Positions 44,337 to 53,302 of a DNA stretch of 64,000 bases are shown here, piece by piece (the stretch's first letter is position 1; the number at the start of each line of letters is the position of its first letter). A program made the translations under genes and the position numbers. Source of the DNA: Photobacterium phosphoreum (GTDB lineage: Bacteria > Pseudomonadota > Gammaproteobacteria > Enterobacterales > Vibrionaceae); the NCBI RefSeq assembly GCF_002954725.1, contig NZ_MSCQ01000002.1, positions 248,106 to 312,105 of the forward strand, read 5' to 3'. The notes beneath the pieces were generated by a model that did no database searches, had not been told where the DNA came from, and saw nothing but the letters and a program-made list of their open reading frames with translations.

Positions 44337-45245
44337 ATGAAAATAGTCATTCAAACGGCATTGACTGCTGTTGCTTTATTTGTGAGTTTTTCTAGTGTTG
44401 CCGCTGAAAAATTAACCATCGGCATTACATTGCAGCCTTACTACAGCTATGTAAAAGCCGTGGTTGGTGATAAGGCCGATATTTTACCGCTCGTTGATGC
44501 TGGTTTTAATCCGCATAACTACTTACCACAGCCCAATGACTTACGCCGTTTAAAACAAATGGATGTGATAGTTGTGAATGGTGTAGGGCATGATGATTTT
44601 GCACTTAAAGTGATCGATGCTGCTAATCGTGATGATTTGGTGGTTATTAAAGCCAATAATGACGTGCCGCTATTACCTGCAATGGGACAATCTGTTGGTG
44701 ATGGTGCGGTAAATCCGCATACGTTTGTTGGTTTATCAACCACGATTCAAAAAGTTTACACCCTTGCGAATAAATTGGCTGAACTTGATCCTAACAATGC
44801 CCGTGAATACCGTAAGAATGCCCGTGATTATGCAAAAAAGTTTCGATTGATGAAGCGTAAGGCAATGCTAACACTGGGTGATTTAGATACATCAGGTATG
44901 AAAGTTGCGACAACGCACAATGCTTACGGTTATTTATTACAGGAATTTGGTGTTGATGTTGCGGCAGTAATTGAACCTGCACACGGTGTTGAACCTAGTG
45001 CGAGTCAGTTACAAGATACAATAGAAAAAATAAAGCAATCTGGCATTGATGTGTTGTTTTATGAATTAAATATGCCAAACCGTTATGTCGATACCATAGA
45101 AAAAGCGACTGGGGTGAAGCTATACCGTTTTTCACATATGACGCATGGTCAATATGAAGCGGATAAAGTAGAAATTGAAATGCAGCAGAACTTAGTCACT
45201 TTAGTTGAAGCAATGCAATTTGCAGCAAGTAAGGATCAAGCATGA
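44337..45245 (+). CDS. Metal ABC transporter substrate-binding protein (TroA/ZnuA family)
   Basis: A 302-aa periplasmic protein with a signal peptide (ends VAA, about residue 23). The cluster A-I fold is clear: LTIGITLQPYYSYVKAVVGD, H60 in FNPHNYLPQPNDLRRLKQMD, H128 in VNPHTFVG, H194 in VATTHNAYGYLLQEFG, then a long helix and a second lobe. Three histidines plus an acidic residue would bind Zn2+ or Mn2+. The His-rich loop of classical ZnuA is absent, so the metal is open. It overlaps the ATPase gene by four bases. Confidence 0.92.
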   Translation: MKIVIQTALTAVALFVSFSSVAAEKLTIGITLQPYYSYVKAVVGDKADILPLVDAGFNPHNYLPQPNDLRRLKQMDVIVVNGVGHDDFALKVIDAANRDDLVVIKANNDVPLLPAMGQSVGDGAVNPHTFVGLSTTIQKVYTLANKLAELDPNNAREYRKNARDYAKKFRLMKRKAMLTLGDLDTSGMKVATTHNAYGYLLQEFGVDVAAVIEPAHGVEPSASQLQDTIEKIKQSGIDVLFYELNMPNRYVDTIEKATGVKLYRFSHMTHGQYEADKVEIEMQQNLVTLVEAMQFAASKDQA

Positions 45246-45997
45246 GTTTTGGGCCAAGTATTGAGATTGCAAACCTTGAGTTGCAATACGGTGAAAACCA
45301 GATTTTATCTAACATCAACCATACCTTTGAAGCAGGTCAATGCCATGTGGTGATGGGACCTAACGGCGGTGGAAAAACATCGTTATTACGTTCAATTTTA
45401 GGCTTAACACCGTTTAAAGGTCAGATTGATATTTTATGGGATGATGCCGCCAATAACGGTAAACCGGGTTCTGTCGGTTATGTGCCTCAAAAAGCGATGT
45501 TTGAACAAAGTTTACCGCTAACAGTGATGGATTTTATTTTATTAAATTTAACTCGTTCACCGCTATTTTGGCGTAAACGTCAGCAAGATAAGCTATTTGC
45601 ATTGAGTCAACTTGAACGCGTCGGGATGGCGAATCGTGCTGATCGTCGCATGGGGCAGTTATCAGGTGGTGAGCAACAACGGGTTTTGTTTGCTCAAGCG
45701 TTATTGGATGATCCTGATTTATTAGTCCTTGATGAGCCAACAACTGGCATGGATGAACAGGGTGTACGTTATTTAGAATCATTAATCCATGAGTTTGTTG
45801 CACAAGGTAAAACAGTATTAGCGGTGCACCATGATGTAACCGCTGTGCGTCGTTTGAATGCCCAAGTGCATGTGGTTAACCGTATTCTTGTTGATTCTGG
45901 TCATCACTCTGACGTATTGATCCCTGAAAAAATCGAACGGCTATTTAATCATTATAGCCATACGCCCATTGCGGTAAATAAACACGAGGTCGCGTAA
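45242..45997 (+). CDS. Metal ABC transporter ATP-binding protein
   Basis: A 251-aa ABC ATPase with Walker A GPNGGGKTSLLRS, Q-loop GYVPQKAMFEQSLPLTVMDFI, signature LSGGEQQRVLFAQALL, Walker B LLVLDEPTTGMD and H-loop VLAVHHDVTAV. It matches the Zn/Mn (ZnuC-like) group. It is translationally coupled on both sides (ATGA upstream, TAATG downstream). Confidence 0.94.
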   Translation: MSFGPSIEIANLELQYGENQILSNINHTFEAGQCHVVMGPNGGGKTSLLRSILGLTPFKGQIDILWDDAANNGKPGSVGYVPQKAMFEQSLPLTVMDFILLNLTRSPLFWRKRQQDKLFALSQLERVGMANRADRRMGQLSGGEQQRVLFAQALLDDPDLLVLDEPTTGMDEQGVRYLESLIHEFVAQGKTVLAVHHDVTAVRRLNAQVHVVNRILVDSGHHSDVLIPEKIERLFNHYSHTPIAVNKHEVA

Positions 45998-46872
45998 TGG
46001 AATTATTACGTCATTGGGCACAATTAGGTGTTGATGCGGGTTTTCTAAGTGACAGCTTTTCATATGCGTTTATGGTGAATGCTATTGTCGCAGCCTTACT
46101 ATTAGGTCCGTTATTAGGTGGATTAGGGACATTAGTGATCGCCAAGCGGTTGGCTTTTTTCTCTGAAGCGGTCGGGCATGCGGCATTAACGGGGATCGCA
46201 TTAGGAGTGTTGTTAGGCGAACCACCTGAAAATCCATTTATTGGTTTATTCAGTTTTTGTATGATTTTTGCGTTACTACTGCATTTTGTTCGTAATAGAA
46301 CCAACGTGCCTTACGATACCTTAGTTGGGGTATTTTTGGCATTAGCGTTAGCAGTTGGTGCAGCATTATTGATGTATGTTGCACGTAAAATTAATATTCA
46401 TATGTTAGAAAACGTATTGTTTGGTTCGATTCTTACTGTGACTGATCAAGATTTATGGGTGTTAGCGATAAGCTGTAGTTTGATTATTGTGCTACTGATA
46501 CCCACCTTTAATCGAATATTATTAACCTGTATTAGCCCTGATATTGCGCGTGTTCGTGGTTATAAAACTAATTTTTATGATTATCTGTTTGTGATGATGA
46601 TAACCCTAGTCACGATTGCATCCGTTAAGATCGTTGGTGCGGTATTAGTGGGGGCATTGTTGCTGATTCCTGGTGCAACAGCACGTTTGTTAACCAAAAA
46701 TATGGGTAGTTTTGTGTTGTTATCGGCGTTACTTGCCACTATCAGTTGTGTGGTGGGTACGATATTGCCAATGGAACTTAAATTGCCAGTTCCTTCGGGC
46801 GCCGCGATTATTATCGTTTCTGCTATTTTCTTTTTAACTGCCACCTGTTACCGCATTGTTCGTAAAGGGTAG
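45997..46872 (+). CDS. Metal ABC transporter permease (ZnuB-like)
   Basis: A 291-aa integral membrane protein of the ABC-3 family with about eight helices. The EAA-type region SEAVGHAALTGIALGVLLG and the segment VGAVLVGALLLIPGATARLL are typical. With the preceding genes it completes a binding protein-ATPase-permease importer. The last gene of the operon follows after 25 bases. Confidence 0.93.
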   Translation: MELLRHWAQLGVDAGFLSDSFSYAFMVNAIVAALLLGPLLGGLGTLVIAKRLAFFSEAVGHAALTGIALGVLLGEPPENPFIGLFSFCMIFALLLHFVRNRTNVPYDTLVGVFLALALAVGAALLMYVARKINIHMLENVLFGSILTVTDQDLWVLAISCSLIIVLLIPTFNRILLTCISPDIARVRGYKTNFYDYLFVMMITLVTIASVKIVGAVLVGALLLIPGATARLLTKNMGSFVLLSALLATISCVVGTILPMELKLPVPSGAAIIIVSAIFFLTATCYRIVRKG

Positions 46873-46897
46873 TCGCTGTATTTTTTAAGGAATTAAC

Positions 46898-47806
46898 ATG
46901 AGTCATGTTCAGCTACACCCGATGCGTTTGTTCATCAAATCAGTTTGTGCTGTCGCTATTATGGTTACAGGTGCAGGTTATACACAGTCAGTTAATGCGG
47001 ATGATATTTTAACGGCTACCCCTGTGACTTATATGTTGGCATCAGAGCTCACCCATGAAACAGGCATAACCACAACATTTCTACCGCCAAAACGTTATGG
47101 GATTGAACGCTTACCGAACTGGTTTGCTTCACAAGGTGACACGGTAACTAAAGACGCAAGTAAAAAAGCCCAAGCGGTGGTGACATTAGGCGCTATATGG
47201 CCGCAAGATCCACTCTATGTTTATGCGCGTCAAGGTAATATTAAGGTGGTTGAAATTGATGCTTCACAAGCGATATCACCTCGAGCACAAGGGGTTGCAG
47301 CGCTACGTTTGGATGATGGTTCAACCTCTCTTTATTCATGGTTAAATCCGACTAACCTCAGTCGTATGGCAGCGATTGTTAGTGAAGATTTACAACGATT
47401 ATGGCCTGAAAAAGCCCAACAGATAGAGAAGAACCAGCAACAATTAATGCGTGATGTGCGCAATCTTATTAATAGCCAACAGCAAGTATTAATGGAAGCG
47501 GGTGTTGATTCTGTGGTGTTATTATCAAGTGAACTGGAAGATTTTGCTTCAGGTAATCAGTTATTTGTTGTAGATAGGCTAACGACGCCAGAGTTGGAAT
47601 GGACGGTTGAAGATAAACAAAAACTAACGGCATTATTAACCGAAGATGAAACATTATGGTTATTGAGCACCAAGAAGCTAACGCCATCTCAACAAGCATT
47701 ATTACCTGAGAATGTTCAGGTGTTGGTCGTTGACAGCGTTGATCGTTGGGGACGCACTGGTATCAATCATAATGCGCCACTTAAACGTTGGCAGATTTCT
47801 CTATAG
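46898..47806 (+). CDS. TroA-like secreted protein lacking metal-binding histidines
   Basis: A 302-aa protein with a signal peptide (ends VNA, about residue 34). The sequence aligns in outline with TroA/ZnuA proteins: ATPVTYMLASELTHETGI, a PKRYGIERLP loop where a ligand His normally sits, SWLNPTNLSRMAAIVSEDLQRLWPEKA, and a second lobe from VLLSSELEDFAS. The usual His ligands at the first three positions are replaced (K/R, N), so it probably does not bind metal the same way. It could be a regulator or a ligand-poor partner. AAGGA precedes the ATG; the operon terminator lies at 47842. Confidence 0.7.
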   Translation: MSHVQLHPMRLFIKSVCAVAIMVTGAGYTQSVNADDILTATPVTYMLASELTHETGITTTFLPPKRYGIERLPNWFASQGDTVTKDASKKAQAVVTLGAIWPQDPLYVYARQGNIKVVEIDASQAISPRAQGVAALRLDDGSTSLYSWLNPTNLSRMAAIVSEDLQRLWPEKAQQIEKNQQQLMRDVRNLINSQQQVLMEAGVDSVVLLSSELEDFASGNQLFVVDRLTTPELEWTVEDKQKLTALLTEDETLWLLSTKKLTPSQQALLPENVQVLVVDSVDRWGRTGINHNAPLKRWQISL

Positions 47807-47841
47807 TTCTTATTAAGAATTAAGCGTCTGTATTTTATATT

Positions 47842-47866
47842 GCCCAGTATATTACTGGGCTTTTTA
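47842..47866 (+). terminator. Terminator of the metal ABC operon
   Basis: Perfect 8-bp stem GCCCAGTA (47842-47849) / TACTGGGC (47853-47860), TAT loop, then TTTTT. Confidence 0.85.
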
Positions 47867-47895
47867 TTGGATTTAACGTCAGAATGAAACGTAGG

Positions 47896-48453
47896 CTAAA
47901 AATTAAACATTAACGATAAAATACCTAAAAGAATCAGCAGACTACCTGAAATTAAATCATTGTATTTTCCAACAATATTACCAATAACGCTATGACCAAT
48001 ATGGTTGCCAGCATAAGTAAGGAACATGCCAGTAACAAAAGTAAGCGTTACGACCAGTGTAATATTTAATTTGGTGATACTACCTAAAATACCCACGCCA
48101 ATATTGTTGATAGACAATAATAATCCTAACATTACCGCGCCTTTGAAGTTGAGCACAGTGTGTTTTTTTTGCTGTTGTTGTTGCTGTTTTTTTATAAGAT
48201 CACTACCAATGAACCAACAGCCCATTAAAATAAAGATCACTGAACCGAGTTCATTTGATACATGATTGGGAATAAGTTGAGTTATTAACTTACCACCTAA
48301 CATTGAAATATAAGTAATGAATGCAGTGATAAAAGCAATAATGGCATTAGCTTTTAACGGAATTCGTTCGTTTTTTACGCCATAAGTAAGCCCTATAACG
48401 AAATTATCGAGATTCGATGAAAGGGAGAATATCAAAGCGAGTAAGAAAGACAC
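47896..48453 (-). CDS. MntP/YtaF-like membrane protein
   Basis: A 185-aa protein with six predicted helices in two similar halves: SLSSNLDNFVIGLTYG near the N-terminus and LGLLLSINNIGVGILG in the second half, the paired D-N/N-N sites of the MntP (Mn2+ efflux) and YtaF families. A hydrophilic loop holds six consecutive Gln followed by basic residues. Manganese or other cation export is plausible, and it lies beside the metal importer, but the substrate is not shown. Start is GTG at 48453. Confidence 0.75.
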   Translation of the reverse strand: MSFLLALIFSLSSNLDNFVIGLTYGVKNERIPLKANAIIAFITAFITYISMLGGKLITQLIPNHVSNELGSVIFILMGCWFIGSDLIKKQQQQQQKKHTVLNFKGAVMLGLLLSINNIGVGILGSITKLNITLVVTLTFVTGMFLTYAGNHIGHSVIGNIVGKYNDLISGSLLILLGILSLMFNF

Positions 48454-48603
48454 GATAGTTCATCTCGTAAAAATGCTTTTATAAACTGAAATGAAGATTA
48501 ACGCGATATATTTGTATGAATAGTAATTTTTCAGATATGGGTAAAGTTAAACATATTGCGATATTTATTATCTAATATCGCACTATATTAGTCGTGATGC
48601 AGT

Positions 48604-49122
48604 TTAAATGAAGCCAAGCAATCGGGCTTTTAGAAAGGCAGCTAAGGTTTTGTTGTCTTGGATTTCATTATTTACGATCTTTTTTTCGACCTCACTAACG
48701 GAGAGAGTGACGACATTAATGATTTCGTCATCGTCCAGTACACCTTGGGTTGCTGATAAACCTTGAGCAACATACAAATACTGTATTTCATCACAAAAAC
48801 TAGGTACTGGGAGTAAGTGCCCTAAAGGTTGCCATTGGCTAGCGGCTAAGTTGGTTTCTTCTGCTAACTCTCGTTGTGCACAAACGAAAATATCTTCTTC
48901 AGCTTCAAGAGTACCTGCTGGAAACTCAAATAACCATTGGTTCACCGCTGGGCGATATTGATGAACAAGGACGAGATCACCATTACTATCAATGGGGATA
49001 ATAATAACGGCCCCTGGATGTTTTATCGATGTGTAAGATATTTCTCTACCATCAGGCAACAAGTGGGGTTGTTCTTCAATACTGAAACATTTCCATTGAT
49101 AGTGTTTTATTATGCTCATCAT
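48604..49122 (-). CDS. NUDIX hydrolase (ADP-ribose pyrophosphatase-like)
   Basis: A 172-aa protein. The Nudix box is complete: GTLEAEEDIFVCAQRELAEETNL. Upstream VLVHQYRPAVNQWLFEFPAG is typical of ADP-sugar pyrophosphatases. It likely cleaves ADP-ribose or a related nucleotide sugar. It lies six bases after the stop of the minus-strand GGDEF-like gene, so the two form one transcript. Confidence 0.9.
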   Translation of the reverse strand: MMSIIKHYQWKCFSIEEQPHLLPDGREISYTSIKHPGAVIIIPIDSNGDLVLVHQYRPAVNQWLFEFPAGTLEAEEDIFVCAQRELAEETNLAASQWQPLGHLLPVPSFCDEIQYLYVAQGLSATQGVLDDDEIINVVTLSVSEVEKKIVNNEIQDNKTLAAFLKARLLGFI

Positions 49123-49128
49123 CGTTCT

Positions 49129-50181
49129 CTACTCATTGGTTGCTATTTGGTTATAGCCCCAACGTTTTGCGCGCATTAAGGCACTTTCTGCTTTGATATA
49201 ATCATAGCTAAAATCTTGATATTCAATATTTGTAATACCAATACTAACCGTGATATTGATTTGATGTCCGGAGGTTAACTCTAATGTCCATTGACCTATT
49301 TCATCACGAATCTTAATCGCAAATTGCTCTGCTGCTTGAATGTTAGCATCTGGAATAATGATACAAAATTCTTGACTGCTTAAACGTGCAATATGCATAT
49401 TGTCATTACAGACTTCACGAAGACATTTTGCTGCCATCATCAAGGTTTTATCTCCCGCATCAAGTCCAAAACGGTCGTTAACGTCTCTGAATTTATCAAT
49501 GTTTATTAACAGCATTGAAATATCTCGACGGTAGCGCTTACAGCGAGACGATTCATTTTGATAAAGAGGAATTAAACCTTCACGATTGAGTAACCCGGTT
49601 AGGAAATCATTGGTGGTGGTTCTTTTAACTTGCAAAATAGCATCATAGCGGTGACGAGATAATAAAAAGGCCATTACGAAGATAATAGAATATGCACAGA
49701 TATTTTGGAGCGCAGATGAAATCTGCATTTGTTTAGTGGTTATTTCAGACACACTCAGTACGATATACAGTAAACCAAAAATACTGCTGTACCACGTTGC
49801 GGTTCTGATTTTTAAGGCAAAAAAGCTCAGTAATGGAATGGTTAAGCCAATGGTATTACTGATATGGCGTGCGCCCGTAAAGTAAAATCCCGTTGAACAA
49901 ATAAAGGTAGTTGCGATTAAAAAGATCCAAAAAAGAATAGTTGCTGAAAAGAGGGTTCGATTTAATGCTGTGAGGGTGTAACACAATGTCATGCCGAGTA
50001 TACCAGCAACAGTAAAATAATGGGCTTGTTGTGATACCAAATAAGTGAAGGAAATAATGCCGCAAATAGCACCAGCGAAAGGAAATAATAATGAAAGTTG
50101 TTTTTTTAATGTTTTCTCACTAAGTTCAATATAAGCAAAGTTTGTTGCCTGAAGTTGAGTGCTTTTAATCAGTGTAGCCAT
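49129..50181 (-). CDS. Membrane protein with degenerate GGDEF domain
   Basis: A 350-aa protein with six membrane helices (about 30-175) and a C-terminal GGDEF-fold domain (about 190-348). NDFLTGLLNREGLIPL, INIDKFRDVNDRFGLDAGDKTLMMAA and a final SIGITNIE are well kept. The signature loop reads ARLSSQEFCIII, i.e. SSQEF instead of GGDEF, so it is unlikely to be an active diguanylate cyclase. It may sense c-di-GMP or GTP or serve as a scaffold. Co-transcribed with the NUDIX gene. Confidence 0.87.
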   Translation of the reverse strand: MATLIKSTQLQATNFAYIELSEKTLKKQLSLLFPFAGAICGIISFTYLVSQQAHYFTVAGILGMTLCYTLTALNRTLFSATILFWIFLIATTFICSTGFYFTGARHISNTIGLTIPLLSFFALKIRTATWYSSIFGLLYIVLSVSEITTKQMQISSALQNICAYSIIFVMAFLLSRHRYDAILQVKRTTTNDFLTGLLNREGLIPLYQNESSRCKRYRRDISMLLINIDKFRDVNDRFGLDAGDKTLMMAAKCLREVCNDNMHIARLSSQEFCIIIPDANIQAAEQFAIKIRDEIGQWTLELTSGHQINITVSIGITNIEYQDFSYDYIKAESALMRAKRWGYNQIATNE

Positions 50182-50521
50182 GATATAGAACGAACCCTTA
50201 TAACATTACAAAAATATATGCAATACATAATGAATTATTCTGGGAAGCATATCAGTATTGTTATTGATGTCTAATTATTTTTTTAATTTAATGTAAGTTA
50301 ATATATTAAGAAGGGATCTTCTTGTTACTATTGCTGGTTATTGATAATACGTCTTATTTGTAATTGTTTAGGTTTAAAGTATAAAAATCAATAACATATG
50401 TTTTTTTGATATCATTTAACTGTTTTTTATCTTAAATAATTAGAAATGAGATCTGTAGCCATGAATATTTATTCTATTTTGGTATAAATGAAAGTGTATC
50501 TAATAATGAGTAGGAGCGACA
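50182..50521. other. Intergenic region between the GGDEF-like gene and ydcH
   Basis: 340 bases, AT-rich, carrying the two divergent promoters. A short palindrome AGAAG-GGAT-CTTCT lies near 50311-50324. No ORF or RNA gene seen. Confidence 0.4.
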
Positions 50522-50734
50522 ATGTTTCCAGAATATAGAAACTTGATTTCATCACTAAAAGGTCATGATGTGCATTTTGATCGTCTATTTAATAAGCATA
50601 ATGATTTAGATGATAAGATTAAGGTGATGACATCAGCGAATGGTTTTGATGAGACTCTTATAGAGCAACTGAAAAAAGAAAAGCTGTTATTAAAAGATGA
50701 AATATTGGTTTATTTACAACAAAAAGCACAATAA
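50522..50734 (+). CDS. YdcH family protein (DUF465)
   Basis: A 70-aa helical hairpin protein: MFPEYRNLISSLKGHDVHFDRLFNKHNDLDDKI then LKKEKLLLKDEILVYLQQ, the standard DUF465 pattern and length. Function unknown; the fold is a small coiled coil. GTAGGAG-like sequence precedes the ATG. It converges on the hydrolase gene, with a shared hairpin. Confidence 0.87.
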   Translation: MFPEYRNLISSLKGHDVHFDRLFNKHNDLDDKIKVMTSANGFDETLIEQLKKEKLLLKDEILVYLQQKAQ

Positions 50735-50742
50735 CAATAATA

Positions 50743-50772
50743 AAAAAAGAGAAGCTTAGGCTTCTCTTTTTT
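50743..50772. terminator. Bidirectional terminator after ydcH
   Basis: AAAAAAGAGAAGC (50743-50755) pairs perfectly with GCTTCTCTTTTTT (50760-50772), TTAG loop, T-runs on both strands. Confidence 0.85.
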
Positions 50773-50790
50773 GTTGTGACTATATGATTG

Positions 50791-51717
50791 TTACTGAAGA
50801 GATAAAAAATTATCGATCAAATCTGCGGTTATTGTTGGTTTTTCATTGGTGATACCATGTGCTGTTTTAGGTAACACAATAATAGGAGCTTGAATGTATT
50901 GGCTCAGTTTTATACCACTCTTCAACGGAAAAATTTGGTCATTCTCTCCCCAGATTAACAATGTTTGAGGTAATTTCTTCGGATCATATTGGTGAATGCG
51001 ATCTCTGTCATTAGGCAATGTTTTAATTAATTGAGTGCGTTGTAATTTCCACTGTGAAAAATAATCGTGGTAGATTTGATTGGCAATAAAATCAGGGATT
51101 ATTTTTTTATCAATAAAGACGTTATCGTAAAGACGTTTAACACCGTCGCCATTGTTAGGCACAAATAATTCTTCAGGGGATTGTATGCCAGCGCGTTGTA
51201 CTAAATCACTCAAATCTTGATCATTAAATAATGGCCCAGGGCTAGCAATGATCACGGCTTTATTGATTCGCTCTGGTGTTAACATCATGTCATAAGTGAT
51301 AAAACCGCCATAAGAAATACCTGCGACATCAATTTTTTTTAGTTTTAATTTATCGACTAATTGCCAAATAGCATTGGTTTGGGTCGCTAATTGAGCTGAA
51401 TTATCGCTATAAGATTCACCAAACCAGAGTAAATCTGGAGCAATAACGCGGTATTTTTTACTCAGTTGTATCATTTCAGCTTTCCACGTTGCAGCAGCAG
51501 TTCCACCAAATCCATGTAATAGAAGGAGTGGCTGACCTTGTCCTCCTTCCCAATAGGTTAAATTACCACCCTCACGGAGGGGTATTTGTTGCTTACTGAA
51601 CCCTTCTTTTTTTAGCGATGATTGATCGTGCTCTGTTTTCCAGCGTACAACTTCACAGCCGGTTGTTACGGACAGTAAGATCGACAGTAGAATAAAATAA
51701 TGCAGAAATCGTTTCAT
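50791..51717 (-). CDS. Alpha/beta hydrolase lipoprotein
   Basis: A 308-aa protein starting MKRFLHYFILLSILLSVTTGC, a lipoprotein signal with Cys about residue 21. The alpha/beta hydrolase fold shows the oxyanion loop LLLHGFGGTAAATW, nucleophile motif GISYGG (Ser), acid WGENDQIFP (Asp) and final His in PKTAHGI. Substrate unknown; similar proteins are esterases or C-C hydrolases. The in-frame start at 51744 adds nine residues before the signal and is less likely. Confidence 0.87.
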   Translation of the reverse strand: MKRFLHYFILLSILLSVTTGCEVVRWKTEHDQSSLKKEGFSKQQIPLREGGNLTYWEGGQGQPLLLLHGFGGTAAATWKAEMIQLSKKYRVIAPDLLWFGESYSDNSAQLATQTNAIWQLVDKLKLKKIDVAGISYGGFITYDMMLTPERINKAVIIASPGPLFNDQDLSDLVQRAGIQSPEELFVPNNGDGVKRLYDNVFIDKKIIPDFIANQIYHDYFSQWKLQRTQLIKTLPNDRDRIHQYDPKKLPQTLLIWGENDQIFPLKSGIKLSQYIQAPIIVLPKTAHGITNEKPTITADLIDNFLSLQ

Positions 51718-52000
51718 TGATGACTCAAAACGTAGGAATTTCAATAATTATACAATGTTTTATTGTTTGGAGATAATCTTTATTTATCACAATAAAAATA
51801 AAATTTGTGAGATACATCTTTGTTTTTTGAGTTAGCGTTATGTCAAAATTAAAAATTATGTGAATCAGCATATTGCTAAAGAAAGCAATCGATAGCATAA
51901 TATTTTACTATAATAAATTTTTATACAATATCGTGTTATTACCATACGGATATGTATTAATATTTAGATTGAAACTATGTATTAACGACTAGGAGACACC

Positions 52001-53020
52001 ATGCGTGTATTAGTTACTGGCGGCATGGGCTACATTGGTAGTCATACTTGTGTACAAATGATTGAAGCGGGTATGACCCCGATTATTGTTGACAATTTGT
52101 ATAACAGTAAAGAAACAGTATTAGAGCGCATTCAAAACTTGACGGGTGTAACACCTGCTTTCTACAAAGGTGATATTCGTGATCGTGAATTCTTAGACGG
52201 TGTGTTTGCTGAAAATGACATCGATGCTGTGATTCACTTTGCTGGTCTTAAAGCTGTTGGTGAGTCAGTAGAGAAGCCACTAGAATATTACGATAATAAC
52301 GTAAGTGGTACATTAGTACTTGTTGAAGCAATGCGTACTGCTGGCGTGAATGCGATTATCTTTAGTTCATCTGCTACCGTTTATGGCGATCCTGCATCAG
52401 TGCCTATTACTGAGGATTTCCCAACTAGCGCAACTAACCCATATGGCCGTAGTAAGCTAATGGTAGAAGAGTGTCTTGCTGATATTCAACATGCATATCC
52501 TGAAATGAGCGTGACATTACTGCGTTACTTTAACCCAGTAGGTTCACATAAATCAGGCACTATGGGTGAAGATCCACAAGGTATTCCTAATAATCTAATG
52601 CCATTTATCTCTCAAGTTGCAGTTGGCCGTCGTGAGTTCTTATCTGTTTTCGGTGACGACTACCCAACAATTGATGGTACTGGTGTACGTGATTATATTC
52701 ATGTGGTTGATCTTGCAGATGGCCACCTTGCAGCATTAACGCACAAAGGCCGTGAAGCCGGTTTGCATATTTACAACCTAGGTACTGGTAACGGTAACAG
52801 TGTGTTGCAAATGGCAAAAGCGTTTGAAAAGGCTTCTGGTGTAGAAGTACCTTATAAAATTGCACCACGCCGTGCGGGTGATATTGCTGAATGTTGGGCA
52901 GATCCTGCGAAAGCAAAAGCTGAACTGAACTGGGAAGCAAAACTAACACTTGATGATATGACGCAAGATACATGGCGTTGGCAGTCAACCAATCCAAATG
53001 GTTACCCTGACGCAGAGTAA
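52001..53020 (+). CDS. galE: UDP-glucose 4-epimerase GalE
   Basis: A 339-aa short-chain dehydrogenase family epimerase. NAD-binding VLVTGGMGYIGSH, catalytic SSSATVYGD and YxxxK (NPYGRSK), and the GalE motifs LRYFNPVGSH, GVRDYIHVVDLADGH and YNLGTGNGNSVL are all present. It interconverts UDP-glucose and UDP-galactose for surface polysaccharide and galactose metabolism. AGGAGA lies at an ideal distance. Not beside other gal genes. Terminator at 53057. Confidence 0.96.
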   Translation: MRVLVTGGMGYIGSHTCVQMIEAGMTPIIVDNLYNSKETVLERIQNLTGVTPAFYKGDIRDREFLDGVFAENDIDAVIHFAGLKAVGESVEKPLEYYDNNVSGTLVLVEAMRTAGVNAIIFSSSATVYGDPASVPITEDFPTSATNPYGRSKLMVEECLADIQHAYPEMSVTLLRYFNPVGSHKSGTMGEDPQGIPNNLMPFISQVAVGRREFLSVFGDDYPTIDGTGVRDYIHVVDLADGHLAALTHKGREAGLHIYNLGTGNGNSVLQMAKAFEKASGVEVPYKIAPRRAGDIAECWADPAKAKAELNWEAKLTLDDMTQDTWRWQSTNPNGYPDAE

Positions 53021-53056
53021 GATCTTACCGTTAGCAATATAAATATTATATTATTA

Positions 53057-53088
53057 AAACCCAACAGATATTGTTGGGTTTATTTTTA
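53057..53088 (+). terminator. Terminator of galE
   Basis: AAACCCAACA (53057-53066) pairs with TGTTGGGTTT (53072-53081), 5-nt loop, then ATTTTT. Confidence 0.85.
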
Positions 53089-53302
53089 ATAGCATTAATG
53101 AAAAATAACAACATTAATTCCCACCTTAAATAACAGTCTTATTTTTTAGATTAACGATAAATAAGTAAATTAATTTAAACCTATTATTATTAAAACTTCC
53201 TCTATTATTATAAATTAAGCTTGCTATTTAACGCTTCGTAATAGCGTGTGATATTTTTAGATAGCAAATCAATGAAAACTGCCGATTTAGGTGGGGAATA
53301 TA

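Noticed and set aside
44118-44354. Minus-strand 78-codon ORF between the metal cassette genes
   Set aside because: Overlaps coding sequence on both sides, no ribosome site, no recognisable features.
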